Below, in pieces: positions 51,521-61,508 of a DNA stretch of 64,000 bases. Made by a program: the position numbers and the translations under genes. The notes below the pieces were generated by a model. It did not search any database. It was not told where the DNA came from and was given only the letters and a program-made list of their open reading frames with translations. This DNA is from Mycolicibacterium austroafricanum (GTDB taxonomy: Bacteria > Actinomycetota > Actinomycetes > Mycobacteriales > Mycobacteriaceae), in contig NZ_CACSIP010000002.1 in the NCBI RefSeq assembly GCF_902705885.1, positions 109,592 through 173,591 on the forward strand, read 5' to 3'. Position 1 is the first letter of the stretch; each line of letters begins with the position of its first letter.

Positions 51521-53484
51521 CCAGATCCCAACAGGCAGAGGCGATCTACCCGTTCAGCGCGGTCGTGGGCCACGACCGGCTGCGGTTGGCGCTGGTGCTG
51601 TGCGCGGTTCGACCCGACATCGGGGGAGTGCTGATCCGCGGCGAGAAGGGCACCGCGAAGTCCACCGCCGTGCGGGGTCTGGCGCAGGTGCTCACCGAAG
51701 CGTTCAAGGCCTCCGGCGACGTCGGGGGCCAGCTCGTCGAGTTGCCGATCGGTGCCACCGAGGACCGTGTTGTGGGTTCGCTGGACCTGCAGAAGGTGTT
51801 GCGGGACGGTGAACACGCGTTCTCCCCGGGGCTGCTGGCCCGCGCGCACGGCGGCGTGTTGTACGTCGACGAGGTCAACCTGTTGCACGATCACCTGGTG
51901 GACGTACTGCTTGATGCCGCCGCGATGGGACGGGTGCACATCGAGCGCGACGGTGTCTCGCACAGTCACGAGGCGCGTTTCGTGCTGATCGGCACGATGA
52001 ACCCCGAGGAGGGGGAGTTGCGTCCGCAGCTTCTCGACCGGTTCGGGCTCACCGTGGACGTGGCGGCTTCCCGTGACGTGGACGTGCGGGTCGAGGTGAT
52101 CCGTTCGCGGTTGGCCTATGAAGCCGATCCTTCGGGGTTCGCCGAACGGCACGCCGCAGCCGACGCCGAACTTGCTGCCCGCATCGCAACGGCTCGGGCA
52201 CTCCTACCCGATGTGGTGTTGCCCGACAACGAATTACGCCGGATCGCCGCGTTGTGTGCGGCCTTCGACGTCGACGGGATGCGCGCTGATCTGGTGGTGG
52301 CGCGCACTGCGGTGGCGCATGCCGCGTGGCGGGCCTCGGCGAGCGAAGCGCCGGGGGATGTGACCTCGGCGCGCGAAGCGCCGGGCGGGATCACCGTCGA
52401 CGAGCAGGACATCAGAGTGGCCGCCGAACTCGCGCTGCCGCACCGTCGTCGCCGTGACCCGTTCGACGATCCGGGTCTGGATCCGGGTCGCCTCGACGAC
52501 GCGATGGAACAGGCGGGCGAGTCCGCAGATGATGCGCCCCCGCCCGATTCCGATCCGGAGCCCGATCCGCCGGGAGGCGGAGAAGCGCTCCCGGACGGCG
52601 ACGGGCAGTCAGCGCCTCAGAACTCGAGGTCGTCGAAGGACTCGAGTGCTCCGCCCTCGGCACCGAATTCGAGTGCTCCGCCCTCGGAACCGTTCCGGAC
52701 CAAGGCCCTCGTCGTCCCCGGCGTCGGCGAAGGCGCGCCAGGGCGGCGGTCGCGCGCCCGCAACCGCACCGGCACCGTGGTGTCGGCGGCGCATGACCGC
52801 GACGCAGGGCACGGCCTGCACCTCTTCGCCACGCTGCTGGCGACGGCAGGCCGGCAGGCTGCACCGGGGCGACTGCGCCCGGTGGCCGGGGACGTCCGGC
52901 GCGCGGTGCGGGAAGGACGCGAAGGCAACCTGGTGATCTTCGTCGTCGACGCGTCGGGTTCGATGGCCGCCCGCGATCGCATGTCGGCGGTCAGCGGGGC
53001 CACCCTCTCGCTGCTTCGTGACGCCTATCAGCGCAGGGACAAGGTCGCGGTGATCACCTTCCGGCAACAGGACGCCCAGGTGTTGCTGCCGCCGACGTCG
53101 TCGGTGCACATCGCCAGTCGCAGGCTGGCCCGCTTCGACACCGGCGGCAGGACCCCGCTGGCGCAGGGACTGTTGGCGGCCCGCGACATGGTGGTGCGCG
53201 AGCGGGCCCGCGACCGTGCCCGCCGAAGCCTGGTGGTGGTGCTCACCGACGGCCGCGCGACCGGAGGGCCGGACCCGGTCGGCCGGACCCGCACCGCGGC
53301 GGCGCGGCTGGTCGCCGAAGGGGCCGCTGCCGTCGTCGTCGACTGCGAAACGTCTTATATCCGACTGGATCTGGCCGTTGATCTGGCCCGGCATCTGAAG
53401 GCCCCCTCGGTGCGGCTCGATCTGTTGCGGGCCGACAACCTGACGGCTTTGGTCAAGGGGCAGGCCGATAGGGGCGCGGCGTGA
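51517..53484 (+). CDS. Fused BchI/BchD-type chelatase AAA+ and VWA subunit (Rv2850c-like)
   Basis: A 655-aa protein combining an N-terminal AAA+ domain with Walker [11 protein letters not shown] (about 37-46), [20 protein letters not shown] and the arginine-finger region [14 protein letters not shown], an acidic Pro/Ser-rich linker (about 345-425), and a C-terminal von Willebrand A domain with the MIDAS motif [15 protein letters not shown] and TDGRATGG. It is the ATP-driven pair of Mg/Co chelatase subunits in one chain. With cobO, cobB and cysG adjacent, a role in cobalt insertion together with a CobN-type subunit encoded elsewhere is likelier than magnesium chelation. GTG start in the GNAT stop. 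Confidence 0.9.
   Translation: MTRSQQAEAIYPFSAVVGHDRLRLALVLCAVRPDIGGVLIRGEKGTAKSTAVRGLAQVLTEAFKASGDVGGQLVELPIGATEDRVVGSLDLQKVLRDGEHAFSPGLLARAHGGVLYVDEVNLLHDHLVDVLLDAAAMGRVHIERDGVSHSHEARFVLIGTMNPEEGELRPQLLDRFGLTVDVAASRDVDVRVEVIRSRLAYEADPSGFAERHAAADAELAARIATARALLPDVVLPDNELRRIAALCAAFDVDGMRADLVVARTAVAHAAWRASASEAPGDVTSAREAPGGITVDEQDIRVAAELALPHRRRRDPFDDPGLDPGRLDDAMEQAGESADDAPPPDSDPEPDPPGGGEALPDGDGQSAPQNSRSSKDSSAPPSAPNSSAPPSEPFRTKALVVPGVGEGAPGRRSRARNRTGTVVSAAHDRDAGHGLHLFATLLATAGRQAAPGRLRPVAGDVRRAVREGREGNLVIFVVDASGSMAARDRMSAVSGATLSLLRDAYQRRDKVAVITFRQQDAQVLLPPTSSVHIASRRLARFDTGGRTPLAQGLLAARDMVVRERARDRARRSLVVVLTDGRATGGPDPVGRTRTAAARLVAEGAAAVVVDCETSYIRLDLAVDLARHLKAPSVRLDLLRADNLTALVKGQADRGAA
52642..52687 (+). 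repeat. 27-bp tandem repeat in the chelatase linker
   Basis: TCGAGTGCTCCGCCCTCGG occurs at 52642 and again at 52669, coding SSAPPSxP twice. A second in-frame repeat of 30-bp period (CCTCGGC at 52334 and 52364) codes SEAPG/REAPG just upstream. The linker is thus built from short duplications. Confidence 0.7.
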
Positions 53485-53505
53485 AGTTGCAGAAGGGATG
53501 ACGGG

Positions 53506-54120
53506 ATGCCTCAGGGTCAACCGCTGACGGTGCCCCGCGACGGTCTGACGACCCGGGCGCGGCGCAACGCGCAACTGCTGGCGGTGCACACCGGCGCGGG
53601 GAAGGGGAAGTCGACCGCCGCGTTCGGGATGGCGCTGCGGGCCTGGAATCAGGGCTTCGACATCGCGGTTTTCCAGTTCGTCAAGAGCGCGAAGTGGAAG
53701 GTCGGGGAGGAGACGGCACTGCGCGAGCTCGGCCGGGTCCACGACCAACGGGGGGTCGGGGGGCCGGTCGAATGGCACAAGATGGGCGCCGGCTGGTCCT
53801 GGTCACGCAAGGCAGGCACCGAGGACGACCACGCCGCCGCAGCCGCCGACGGATGGGCCGAGATCGCCCGCCGACTGGCCGAGCAGCAGCACGACTTCTA
53901 TGTGCTCGACGAGTTCACCTACCCGCTGAAGTGGGGGTGGGTCGACGTCGACGAGGTCGTCGAGGTGCTGCGGTCCCGTCAGGGAACCCAACACGTGGTG
54001 ATCACCGGCCGGGACGCGCCCCAGGCGCTGCTCGACGCTGCGGACCTGGTCACCGAGATGACCAAGGTGAAGCACCCGATGGATGCCGGCCGCAAGGGGC
54101 AGAAGGGCATCGAGTGGTGA
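53506..54120 (+). CDS. cobO: Cob(I)yrinic acid a,c-diamide adenosyltransferase
   Basis: CobA/CobO-type ATP:corrinoid adenosyltransferase, 204 aa, adding the 5'-deoxyadenosyl ligand to cobalt. P-loop HTGAGKGKSTAAFGMALRAW near residue 30; FQFVKSAKWKVGEETALREL, HDFYVLDEFTYPLKWGWVD (Walker B-like) and VVITGRDAPQALLDAADLVT are conserved. The start is ATG at 53506 with GAAGGGATGACGGG upstream. It follows the chelatase by 21 bp. Confidence 0.96.
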   Translation: MPQGQPLTVPRDGLTTRARRNAQLLAVHTGAGKGKSTAAFGMALRAWNQGFDIAVFQFVKSAKWKVGEETALRELGRVHDQRGVGGPVEWHKMGAGWSWSRKAGTEDDHAAAAADGWAEIARRLAEQQHDFYVLDEFTYPLKWGWVDVDEVVEVLRSRQGTQHVVITGRDAPQALLDAADLVTEMTKVKHPMDAGRKGQKGIEW

Positions 54121-54242
54121 GGGCGCGGTGAGGAATCGCACGCTCGATCCGCGCGAGCGAGCGCGAAATGCCAGTGATGACGGCGCGCCGGTGTGCAGAC
54201 ACGCGCGCTCGCGGGGTGACGGATGAGCTCGTGGGGTCACAG

Positions 54243-55619
54243 ATGAGTACGCCGGCCGTGGTGATCGCGGCGCCGGCGTCGGGCAGCGGGAAGACGACCG
54301 TCGCCACCGGGCTGATGGGTGCGCTGCGGCAGGCGGGTCGGCGGGTCGCGCCGTTCAAGGTCGGCCCGGACTACATCGATCCGGGATACCACGCTCTGGC
54401 CGCCGGCCGACCCGGGCGCAATCTCGATCCGGTGCTCGTCGGTGAGCCGCTCATCGGTCCGCTGTTCCGGCACGCAAGCGACGACGCCGACGTCGCGGTC
54501 GTCGAGGGCGTCATGGGTCTGTTCGACGGACGTATCAGTGACGTCGCCGATGCGGGTGGCGTCGCCCGGGGCTCCACCGCCCATGTCGCCTCGTTGCTCG
54601 GCGCGCCGGTGATCCTCGTCGTCGACGCCCGCGGCCAGAGCCACAGTGTGGCGGCGTTGTTGCACGGCTTCGCGACCTTCGAGCGCACCGTGCGGCTGGC
54701 TGGGGTGATCCTCAACCGGGTCGGGTCGGCGCGCCATGACCAGGTGCTGCGCCAGGCGTGTGAACAGGCCGGGGTTGCGGTGCTGGGATCCATACCGCGG
54801 GCCGACGAGCTCGCGGTGCCGTCGCGCCACCTCGGTCTGGTCACCGCCGTCGAGCACGGCCGTCGCGCCGCCGACGCGGTCGACGCGATGACCGCGCTGG
54901 TCGCCCGCCACGTCGACCTGGACGCGGTGTCGGCCGTCGCGGCAAGCCGGGTCACCGACGAACCGTGGACGCCGCCGCAGGCCGATCCGGTGGGCGAACC
55001 GGTGATCGTCGCTCTGGCGGCAGGCAAGGCGTTCACGTTCGGTTACACCGAACACGGTGAACTGTTGCGGGCGGCCGGGGCCCACGTTGTGGAGTTCGAC
55101 CCGCTGCACGATCCGCTGCCGGCGGGTGCGTCGGCGCTGGTGCTGCCCGGCGGCTTCCCCGAGCAGTTCGGCACCGAGCTCTCGGCCAACGACCTGGTCC
55201 GCGGGCAGATCAACAGGCTGGCCGCCGCCGGCGCCCCGGTACACGCCGAATGCGCAGGGCTGACCTACCTCGTCGACGACCTCGACGGGCACCCGATGTG
55301 CGCGGTGCTGCAGGGCTCGGCGACGTTCACCCAGACCCTGACCCTCGGCTACCGTGACGCGGTCGCGGTCGCCGATTCCTCGCTGCACGCGGTGGGGGAC
55401 CGGGTGGTGGGCCACGAATTCCACCGCACCACCGTGCGTTTCGCCGGTGACCCCGAGCCGGCATGGCGCTACCGGGGCCGGGCGGGCAAAGCCGTCGAGG
55501 ACGGCATCGTGCAGGGCGGCGTGCATGCCGGCTACCTGCACACCCATCCCGCCGCACACCCGCAGGCCATCGCCCGCTTCGTCGCCGCGGCCTCAACCTC
55601 TAGGCTCGCCGGGTGGTGA
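54243..55619 (+). CDS. cobB: Cobyrinic acid a,c-diamide synthase
   Basis: ATP- and glutamine-dependent amidase of corrin carboxylates a and c, 458 aa. N-terminal synthetase P-loop APASGSGKTTVATGLMGALR near residue 10 and FKVGPDYIDPGYH; VVEGVMGLFDG; C-terminal GATase domain with LPGGFPEQFG, the nucleophile Cys in PVHAECAGLTYL and HEFHRTTV, HAGYLHTHPAAHP. Start at ATG 54243, 122 bp after cobO; no strong promoter is seen in that gap. Followed by cysG. Confidence 0.96.
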   Translation: MSTPAVVIAAPASGSGKTTVATGLMGALRQAGRRVAPFKVGPDYIDPGYHALAAGRPGRNLDPVLVGEPLIGPLFRHASDDADVAVVEGVMGLFDGRISDVADAGGVARGSTAHVASLLGAPVILVVDARGQSHSVAALLHGFATFERTVRLAGVILNRVGSARHDQVLRQACEQAGVAVLGSIPRADELAVPSRHLGLVTAVEHGRRAADAVDAMTALVARHVDLDAVSAVAASRVTDEPWTPPQADPVGEPVIVALAAGKAFTFGYTEHGELLRAAGAHVVEFDPLHDPLPAGASALVLPGGFPEQFGTELSANDLVRGQINRLAAAGAPVHAECAGLTYLVDDLDGHPMCAVLQGSATFTQTLTLGYRDAVAVADSSLHAVGDRVVGHEFHRTTVRFAGDPEPAWRYRGRAGKAVEDGIVQGGVHAGYLHTHPAAHPQAIARFVAAASTSRLAGW

Positions 55620-55635
55620 GCACGCGAGGAGCGAT

Positions 55636-56835
55636 GTGACTTCTGAGAACGCCTATCTGGTCGGGCTGCGCCTGACGGGGAAGAAGGTCGTCGTCGTCGG
55701 CGGTGGAACGGTGGCTCAGCGGCGTCTGCCGCTTCTGGTTTCCAGCGGCGCCGACGTGCACGTCATCACCATCGCCGCCACCCCGGCCGTCGAGGCCCTC
55801 GACGGGATCACGTTGACCATGCGGCCGTTTCGTGACGGCGACCTGGACGGCGCCTGGTATGCCATCGCGGCCACCGACGATCCCGTCGTCAACGCCGCGG
55901 TCGTCGCAGAAGCCGAGCGCCGCCACGTGTTCTGCGTGCGTGCGGACGTCGCTCGCGAGGGCACTGCGGTCACGCCCGCGTCGTTCGAGTACGAGGGTCT
56001 GGCAGTGGGTGTGCTGGCCGGCGGTGAACACCGGCGATCGGCGGCGATCCGCTCAGCGATCCACGAGGCGTTGCAGCAGGGGCTGATCGCGGCGGACGCG
56101 CCCGGCGCCGTCGCCGGCAGCGTGGCGCTGGTGGGCGGTGGTCCGGGAGACGCGGAGCTGATCACCGTGCGCGGGCGGCGCCTGCTGGCGCACGCCGACG
56201 TCGTCGTCGCCGATCGTCTCGCGCCGCAGGAACTGCTGGCCGAGCTGGCGCCCGAGGTGGAGGTGATCGACGCCGCGAAGATCCCCTATGGCCGCGCGAT
56301 GGCACAGGACGCGATCAACGCGGTGCTCATCGACCGGGCCAAGGCAGGCAAGTTCGTCGTCCGGCTCAAAGGCGGCGACCCGTTCGTGTTCGCCCGGGGC
56401 TACGAAGAGGTGATCGCGTGCTCGGAGGCGGGCATCCCGGTCACCGTGGTGCCCGGTGTGACCAGCGCCATTGCGGTTCCCGCGCTCGCCGGCGTTCCTG
56501 TCACCCACAGGGGTATCACCCATGAGTTCGTCGTGGTCAGCGGGCATCTCGCACCCGACCATCCCGAATCGTTAGTGAATTGGGATGCGCTGGCCGCGAT
56601 GAGCGGCACGATCGTGCTGCTGATGGCGGTCGAGCGCATCGAACTCTTCGCCAGTGTGCTGCTGGCAGGGGGCCGACCAGCGGAGACGCCGGTTCTGGTG
56701 GTTCAGCACGGCACCACCTCGGCACAACGGACGCTGCGGTCCACCCTCGCCGCCGCGCCGGAGCGGATCCGATCGGACGGCATCCGGCCTCCCGCGATCA
56801 TCGTGATCGGGGCCGTCGCGGGCTTCGGTGACTAA
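55636..56835 (+). CDS. cysG: Siroheme synthase CysG-like: dehydrogenase/ferrochelatase + SUMT
   Basis: Fused tetrapyrrole enzyme of 399 aa. The N-terminal precorrin-2 dehydrogenase has the NAD motif VVVVGGGTVAQRRLPLL near residue 15 and AIAATDDPVVNAAV. The C-terminal uroporphyrinogen III methyltransferase has ALVGGGPGDAELITVRGRRL near residue 162, ADVVVADRL, VVRLKGGDPFVFARGYEE and VVPGVTSAIAVPALAGVPVT. It supplies precorrin-2 for cobalamin and siroheme. GTG at 55636 with GAGGAG upstream. Last gene of the cob cluster. Confidence 0.95.
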   Translation: MTSENAYLVGLRLTGKKVVVVGGGTVAQRRLPLLVSSGADVHVITIAATPAVEALDGITLTMRPFRDGDLDGAWYAIAATDDPVVNAAVVAEAERRHVFCVRADVAREGTAVTPASFEYEGLAVGVLAGGEHRRSAAIRSAIHEALQQGLIAADAPGAVAGSVALVGGGPGDAELITVRGRRLLAHADVVVADRLAPQELLAELAPEVEVIDAAKIPYGRAMAQDAINAVLIDRAKAGKFVVRLKGGDPFVFARGYEEVIACSEAGIPVTVVPGVTSAIAVPALAGVPVTHRGITHEFVVVSGHLAPDHPESLVNWDALAAMSGTIVLLMAVERIELFASVLLAGGRPAETPVLVVQHGTTSAQRTLRSTLAAAPERIRSDGIRPPAIIVIGAVAGFGD

Positions 56836-56854
56836 AGGATTCTTAAGAGTACTG

Positions 56855-56860
56855 TAAGGT
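56855..56860 (+). promoter_or_regulatory. Predicted -10 box TAAGGT before efpA
   Basis: TAAGGT (extended TGTAAGGT) ends eight bases before the efpA ATG. The 33-bp gap is AT-rich for this genome and has no ribosome site, so efpA is probably leaderless. Confidence 0.5.
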
Positions 56861-56868
56861 AACTCGTT

Positions 56869-58488
56869 ATGACGGCTCTCAATGACGCAGAGCGTGCCGC
56901 CATGCGACGTGATGCCGAAGGCAAGGGGCGACGGGTTTCCAAGCGCGATCAGAACCGAGCGGCGCCTGCCGCTCTCCCGGGATCGGGCACCGGTGACGGT
57001 GCCCCGCCGCGGGACGGCAAGACTCCCGCATGGCTGCCCTCGCGCCGGTTCTTCGCTGCCGTCATCGCCATCGGCGGTATGCAGCTGCTGGCGACGATGG
57101 ACAGCACGATCGCGATCGTCGCGCTGCCGAAGATCCAGGACGAACTCAGCCTTTCCGACGCCGGCCGCAGCTGGGTCATCACCGCCTATGTGCTGACCTT
57201 CGGCGGCTTGATGCTGTTGGGGGGCCGCCTCGGTGACACCATCGGCCGCAAGCGCACCTTCATCGTCGGTGTCGCACTGTTCACCATCGCCTCGATCCTG
57301 TGCGGCATCGCCTGGGACGAGGCCACCCTGGTGATCGCCCGGCTGCTGCAGGGCGTGGGTGCTGCCATCGCGTCCCCGACAGGTCTGGCGCTGATCGCGA
57401 CGACGTTCCCGAAGGGGCCTGCGCGTAACGCGGCCACCGCGGTGTTCGCGGCGATGACGGGTGTCGGCTCGGTGATGGGCCTGGTGATCGGCGGGGCGTT
57501 GACCGAGGTGTCCTGGCGATTGGCCTTCCTGGTGAACGTGCCCATCGGCCTTCTGGTGATCTACCTGGCCCGCAAGACACTGCGCGAGACCAACAAAGAG
57601 CGGCTCAAGCTCGACGCCGCGGGTGCGCTGCTGGCCACTCTGGGTTGTACGGCCGCCGTGTTCGCGTTCTCGATGGGACCCGAACAGGGTTGGGTGTCGT
57701 CGGTGACGATCGGTTCCGGTATCGCCGCGCTGGCCTGTCTGGGCTTGTTCTTCTACGTCGAACGCACGGCGGAGAACCCGGTTGTGCCGTTCGAGCTGTT
57801 CCACGATCGCAACCGCGTCGCCACGTTCGCCGCGATCTTCCTCGCCGGCGGCGTGATGTTCACGCTGACCGTGCTGATCGGCCTGTACGTGCAGGACATC
57901 ATGGGCTACAGCGCGCTACGCGCGGGCATCGGCTTCATCCCGTTCGTCATCGCGCTCGGCATCGGCCTCGGCCTGTCCTCGGCGCTGGTGTCGAAGTTCC
58001 CACCGCGGTTGCTGGTGATCGGTGGCGGTGTCCTGGTGCTGGCGGCAATGCTCTACGGCTCCACGCTCGACGCGGGCATTCCGTACTTCCCGAACCTCGT
58101 GCTCCCGATCACGGTCGGTGGCTTCGGCATCGGCATGATCGTGGTGCCGCTGACTGTGTCGGCCATCGCCGGTGTCGGGTTCGACCAGATCGGGCCGGTG
58201 TCGGCCATCGCGCTGATGCTGCAGAGCCTCGGCGGGCCGGTCGTGCTGGCGATCATCCAGGCCGTCATCACGTCGCGCACGCTGTATCTGGGCGGCACCA
58301 ACGGTCCGGTGAAGGACATGACCGCCGCTCAGTTGCACGCACTGGACCAGGGCTACTCCTACGGCCTGTTGTGGGTGGCTGCGGTCGCGGTGATCGTCGG
58401 CGGTGCGGCGCTGTTCATCGGCTACACCGCCGAACAGGTGGCACATGCGCAGGAAGTCAAGGACGCGATCGACGCAGGCGAGCTCTAA
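56869..58488 (+). CDS. efpA: MFS drug efflux transporter EfpA
   Basis: Proton-driven multidrug exporter of the QacA/DHA2 group, 539 aa with 14 predicted membrane helices. A basic cytoplasmic N-terminus (about 1-50) is followed by FFAAVIAIGGMQLLATMDST, motif A GGRLGDTIGRKR near residue 125, and motif C-like TGVGSVMGLVIGGALTEVSW. The high identity pattern and location before proS match M. tuberculosis Rv2846c. Expression in mycobacteria responds to drugs; here a leaderless promoter is predicted. Confidence 0.96.
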   Translation: MTALNDAERAAMRRDAEGKGRRVSKRDQNRAAPAALPGSGTGDGAPPRDGKTPAWLPSRRFFAAVIAIGGMQLLATMDSTIAIVALPKIQDELSLSDAGRSWVITAYVLTFGGLMLLGGRLGDTIGRKRTFIVGVALFTIASILCGIAWDEATLVIARLLQGVGAAIASPTGLALIATTFPKGPARNAATAVFAAMTGVGSVMGLVIGGALTEVSWRLAFLVNVPIGLLVIYLARKTLRETNKERLKLDAAGALLATLGCTAAVFAFSMGPEQGWVSSVTIGSGIAALACLGLFFYVERTAENPVVPFELFHDRNRVATFAAIFLAGGVMFTLTVLIGLYVQDIMGYSALRAGIGFIPFVIALGIGLGLSSALVSKFPPRLLVIGGGVLVLAAMLYGSTLDAGIPYFPNLVLPITVGGFGIGMIVVPLTVSAIAGVGFDQIGPVSAIALMLQSLGGPVVLAIIQAVITSRTLYLGGTNGPVKDMTAAQLHALDQGYSYGLLWVAAVAVIVGGAALFIGYTAEQVAHAQEVKDAIDAGEL

Positions 58489-58553
58489 GCTGCCGATTCG
58501 GCGCGCTTGGCGACCGTGAGGGTGCGCCAGCGCGCCCGATTCACTCTCGGAAG

Positions 58554-58559
58554 TAAGGT
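58554..58559 (+). promoter_or_regulatory. Predicted -10 box TAAGGT before proS
   Basis: TAAGGT ends eight bases before the GTG chosen for proS, the same hexamer and spacing as at efpA. Confidence 0.45.
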
Positions 58560-58567
58560 TGTCCGCT

Positions 58568-60322
58568 GTGATCACCCGCATGTCCGAGCTGTTCCTGCGC
58601 ACGCTGCGGGACGACCCCGCCGACGCCGAAGTACCGAGCCACAAGTTGCTGATCAGGGCCGGCTACGTGCGCCCGGTCGCTCCCGGCCTCTACAGCTGGC
58701 TGCCGCTGGGGCTGCGGGTGCTGCGCAAGATCGAATCCGTCGTCCGTAGCGAGATGAACGCCATAGGCGGCCAGGAGATCCTGTTCCCGGCGCTGTTGCC
58801 GCGTGGCCCGTACGAGACGTCGAATCGGTGGACGGAGTACGGCGACGGGGTCTTCCGGCTCAAGGACCGCCGCGGCAACGACTACATGCTGGGGCCCACG
58901 CACGAGGAGTTCTTCACGCTGACGGTGAAGGGTGAGTACTCGTCGTACAAGGACTTCCCGCTGCGGCTCTACCAGATCCAGACGAAGTACCGCGACGAGG
59001 CGCGGCCGCGGGCGGGCATCCTGCGGGGTCGCGAATTCATCATGAAGGACTCGTACTCGTTCGACGTCGACGACGACGGGCTGGTGAAGGCCTACGACGC
59101 CCACCGCGGCGCCTATCAGCGGATCTTCGAGCGCCTCGGGGTGCGCTACGTCATCGTGTCGGCGGTGTCGGGCGCCATGGGGGGCAGCGCGTCCGAGGAG
59201 TTCCTGGCAGAAAGCGACGTGGGCGAGGACACCTACGTCCGTTGTCCCGAATCCGGCTATGCCGCCAACGTCGAAGCCGTGGTCACCGCCAGGCCGGAGC
59301 CCATCGCGTTCGACGGGCTGCCCGAGCCGGTGGAATACGACACCGGCGACACGCCGACGATCGCGACGCTCGTCGACTGGGCCAACGGTGCGGGCCTGGG
59401 CCGCGAGGTCACGGCCGCGGACACACTCAAGAACGTGCTGCTCAAGGTGCGCCAACCCGGTGGCGAGTGGGAGCTGCTCGCTGTCGGGGTCCCCGGTGAC
59501 CGCGACGTCGACGACAAGCGTCTCGGCGCCGCGCTCGAACCGGCTGAGTACACGATGCTCGACGACGCCGATTTCGCGAAGCACCCGTTCCTGGTCAAGG
59601 GTTATATCGGCCCGAAGGGGCTGCTGGCCAACGGTGTTCGCTACCTGGTGGACCCGCGGATCGTCGACGGTACGTCCTGGATCACCGGCGCCGACAAGCC
59701 CGGCCGCCATGTCGTCGGGCTGGTCGCCGGGCGCGATTTCACCCCCGACGGCACCATCGAGGCCGCCGAGGTGCGCGAGGGTGACCCCTCGCCCGACGGC
59801 GCGGGCACTCTGGTCGCCGCCCGGGGCATCGAGATCGGTCACGTGTTCCAGCTCGGTCGCAAGTACACCGACGCGTTCACCGCCGATGTGCTCGGTGAGG
59901 ACGGCAAGCCGGTGCGCCTGACGATGGGCAGCTACGGCGTCGGGGTGTCCCGATTGGTTGCGGTGATCGCCGAGCAACACCACGACGAGCTGGGGTTGCG
60001 CTGGCCTTCGTCGATCTCGCCGTTCGACGTGCACGTGGTCATCGCCAACAAGGACGCCGACGCGCGCGCCGGCGCCACCCAACTCGCCGCCGACCTCGAC
60101 AGCCGGGGCCTCGAGGTGTTGCTCGACGACCGGAAGTCCTCACCCGGGGTGAAGTTCAAGGACGCCGAACTGCTCGGGGTGCCGTGGATCGTGGTGGTGG
60201 GCCGCGGCTGGGCCGACGGTGTGGTCGAGTTGCGCGACCGGTTCAGCGGCGACGCGCGGGAGATTCCGGCTGATGCAGCGGTCGGCGACATCGTCGCCGC
60301 CACCGCGGCGCCACGCGGGTAG
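58568..60322 (+). CDS. proS: Prolyl-tRNA synthetase (bacterial type with editing domain)
   Basis: Charges tRNA-Pro; 584 aa. Class II motifs: motif 1 region [17 protein letters not shown], motif 2 [20 protein letters not shown], motif 3 [20 protein letters not shown]. An editing INS domain lies between motifs 2 and 3 (about 220-400; [19 protein letters not shown]). The anticodon-binding domain ends the protein. GTG at 58568 gives the conserved N-terminus [16 protein letters not shown]. Convergent with the DUF4439 gene, no gap. Confidence 0.97.
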   Translation: MITRMSELFLRTLRDDPADAEVPSHKLLIRAGYVRPVAPGLYSWLPLGLRVLRKIESVVRSEMNAIGGQEILFPALLPRGPYETSNRWTEYGDGVFRLKDRRGNDYMLGPTHEEFFTLTVKGEYSSYKDFPLRLYQIQTKYRDEARPRAGILRGREFIMKDSYSFDVDDDGLVKAYDAHRGAYQRIFERLGVRYVIVSAVSGAMGGSASEEFLAESDVGEDTYVRCPESGYAANVEAVVTARPEPIAFDGLPEPVEYDTGDTPTIATLVDWANGAGLGREVTAADTLKNVLLKVRQPGGEWELLAVGVPGDRDVDDKRLGAALEPAEYTMLDDADFAKHPFLVKGYIGPKGLLANGVRYLVDPRIVDGTSWITGADKPGRHVVGLVAGRDFTPDGTIEAAEVREGDPSPDGAGTLVAARGIEIGHVFQLGRKYTDAFTADVLGEDGKPVRLTMGSYGVGVSRLVAVIAEQHHDELGLRWPSSISPFDVHVVIANKDADARAGATQLAADLDSRGLEVLLDDRKSSPGVKFKDAELLGVPWIVVVGRGWADGVVELRDRFSGDAREIPADAAVGDIVAATAAPRG

Positions 60323-60808
60323 CTACTCGGTTCCGCCGGGGAACGCGACGGTGCTCACGGTGTCGCCGCGGATGCGCCGCCAGCGTGCCGCCGTGACCGC
60401 ACATTCGGTCAGCGCCGCGACCCCGAAAGCCCGCACCGTCTGATCGGTCGCCTGCTCCACGACGGCCCGCCAGGCGGTGGCCGCGTCCTGTTCCATCGTC
60501 ACCGCGAGGTTGGCGGCGTCGGCGGGGGTGTCGACCTCCATCGGCATCGAGTACCCGGCCGCGGGCACCGGCGCATCCACACCACGCTCCTCGATGAGCG
60601 CGATCGCCGCCTCGCGCCGGACGCGATGCTCTTCCATCGCATCGGCAACCAGGTAGTTGCGGTCGAACGTGGAGTGCGCCGACACCAATCCGTACCCGTA
60701 GATGGTGGCGTGCTCGGTGGCGATCGCATCGAACAGCGCACCGTCGCCCGGATCGTCGGGCCGCGTCGGCAGTGCGGGCTCGGAGGTCGGTGAGGTCGGG
60801 GAAGTCAC
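60323..60808 (-). CDS. DUF4439 ferritin-like protein (Rv2844-like)
   Basis: A 161-aa, mostly helical protein with the DUF4439 pattern: ALFDAIATEHATIYGYGLVS, EEHRVRREAAIALIEERG and AAGYSMPMEVDTPADAANLA, CAVTAARWRRIRGD. The spacing of Glu and His residues resembles ferritin-like four-helix bundles, though metal binding is not proven. The GTG overlaps the stop of the preceding lipoprotein gene. Function unknown; the pair is conserved between proS and rimP in mycobacteria. Confidence 0.78.
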   Translation of the reverse strand: MTSPTSPTSEPALPTRPDDPGDGALFDAIATEHATIYGYGLVSAHSTFDRNYLVADAMEEHRVRREAAIALIEERGVDAPVPAAGYSMPMEVDTPADAANLAVTMEQDAATAWRAVVEQATDQTVRAFGVAALTECAVTAARWRRIRGDTVSTVAFPGGTE

Positions 60809-61341
60809 CGGGTCCCGCCGATCGGCGTCAACGCCACGCTGAAAGCTGCCGTGCACGCCGCGGAGATCGACGCGAGCAGCCCGGCGCGATAGCCGGACAG
60901 CGCCGCGGCGGCCTGCGCGGCACTGTCTGCCGACACCCGCAGCGCACCGATGACGTCCTCGGCGGTGGGGCTGGGCGGCACTGTGGACGAGGTCGGCGAT
61001 GTCGTCGGCGTGGTGGTGACGCTCGTGGTCGTCGCGGAGTGGCCGGTCATCCGCACGATCTCCTCATCGAGCGCCTCGGCGTGTGCTGCCCGCTCGGCGG
61101 CGACCTCGGTCAGCGCGGCCGCGACCGGCCCGCGAGCGCTCGCGGCGACGTCGGTGGCAAGCCGGCTGTCGGCCCGGGCGCGGTCCAGCGCCGTCGTCAG
61201 TTCGTCCAGGTCCGGTGGGGGTGGGGCGGTGCCGCAGGCCACCGACGTCGCCGTGGTCGCGGCGAACAGTGCCAGAGACGCCCCGCCGGCCAGCACGCGC
61301 CGCCGGGTGAGGATCGGCGAACGGCTCGGCACGAGCAACAT
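60805..61341 (-). CDS. Alanine-rich exported protein, possible Tat lipoprotein (Rv2843-like)
   Basis: A 178-aa protein. The N-terminus has a twin-arginine motif [16 protein letters not shown] followed by TSVAC, a possible though non-ideal lipobox (Cys at residue 36). The exported part is helical and Ala-rich ([36 protein letters not shown]) with a Thr/Ser/Pro-rich linker [20 protein letters not shown], likely a glycosylation site. ATG at 61341. It probably works with the ferritin-like protein coded by the overlapping gene; what they do is unknown. Confidence 0.75.
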   Translation of the reverse strand: MLLVPSRSPILTRRRVLAGGASLALFAATTATSVACGTAPPPPDLDELTTALDRARADSRLATDVAASARGPVAAALTEVAAERAAHAEALDEEIVRMTGHSATTTSVTTTPTTSPTSSTVPPSPTAEDVIGALRVSADSAAQAAAALSGYRAGLLASISAACTAAFSVALTPIGGTR

Positions 61342-61508
61342 CCTGCCATTGCCGCCGCGGCGGCCGAGGGGCCCGTCACCGGTGTCGCACCGATTTTCGT
61401 CGTTTGTGTTGCGGACGCTGGCGTATCGTGGAGTGTCGGGTCCGGGGAACGTGTTCACACGAAATCCCTGCGAACCGTGTCCGGACAACTCAAGACGAGG
61501 AGCTCACC

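Noticed and set aside
58541..60082. Long open frame antisense to proS
   Set aside because: proS is unambiguous on the other strand; the antisense protein has no recognisable domain.
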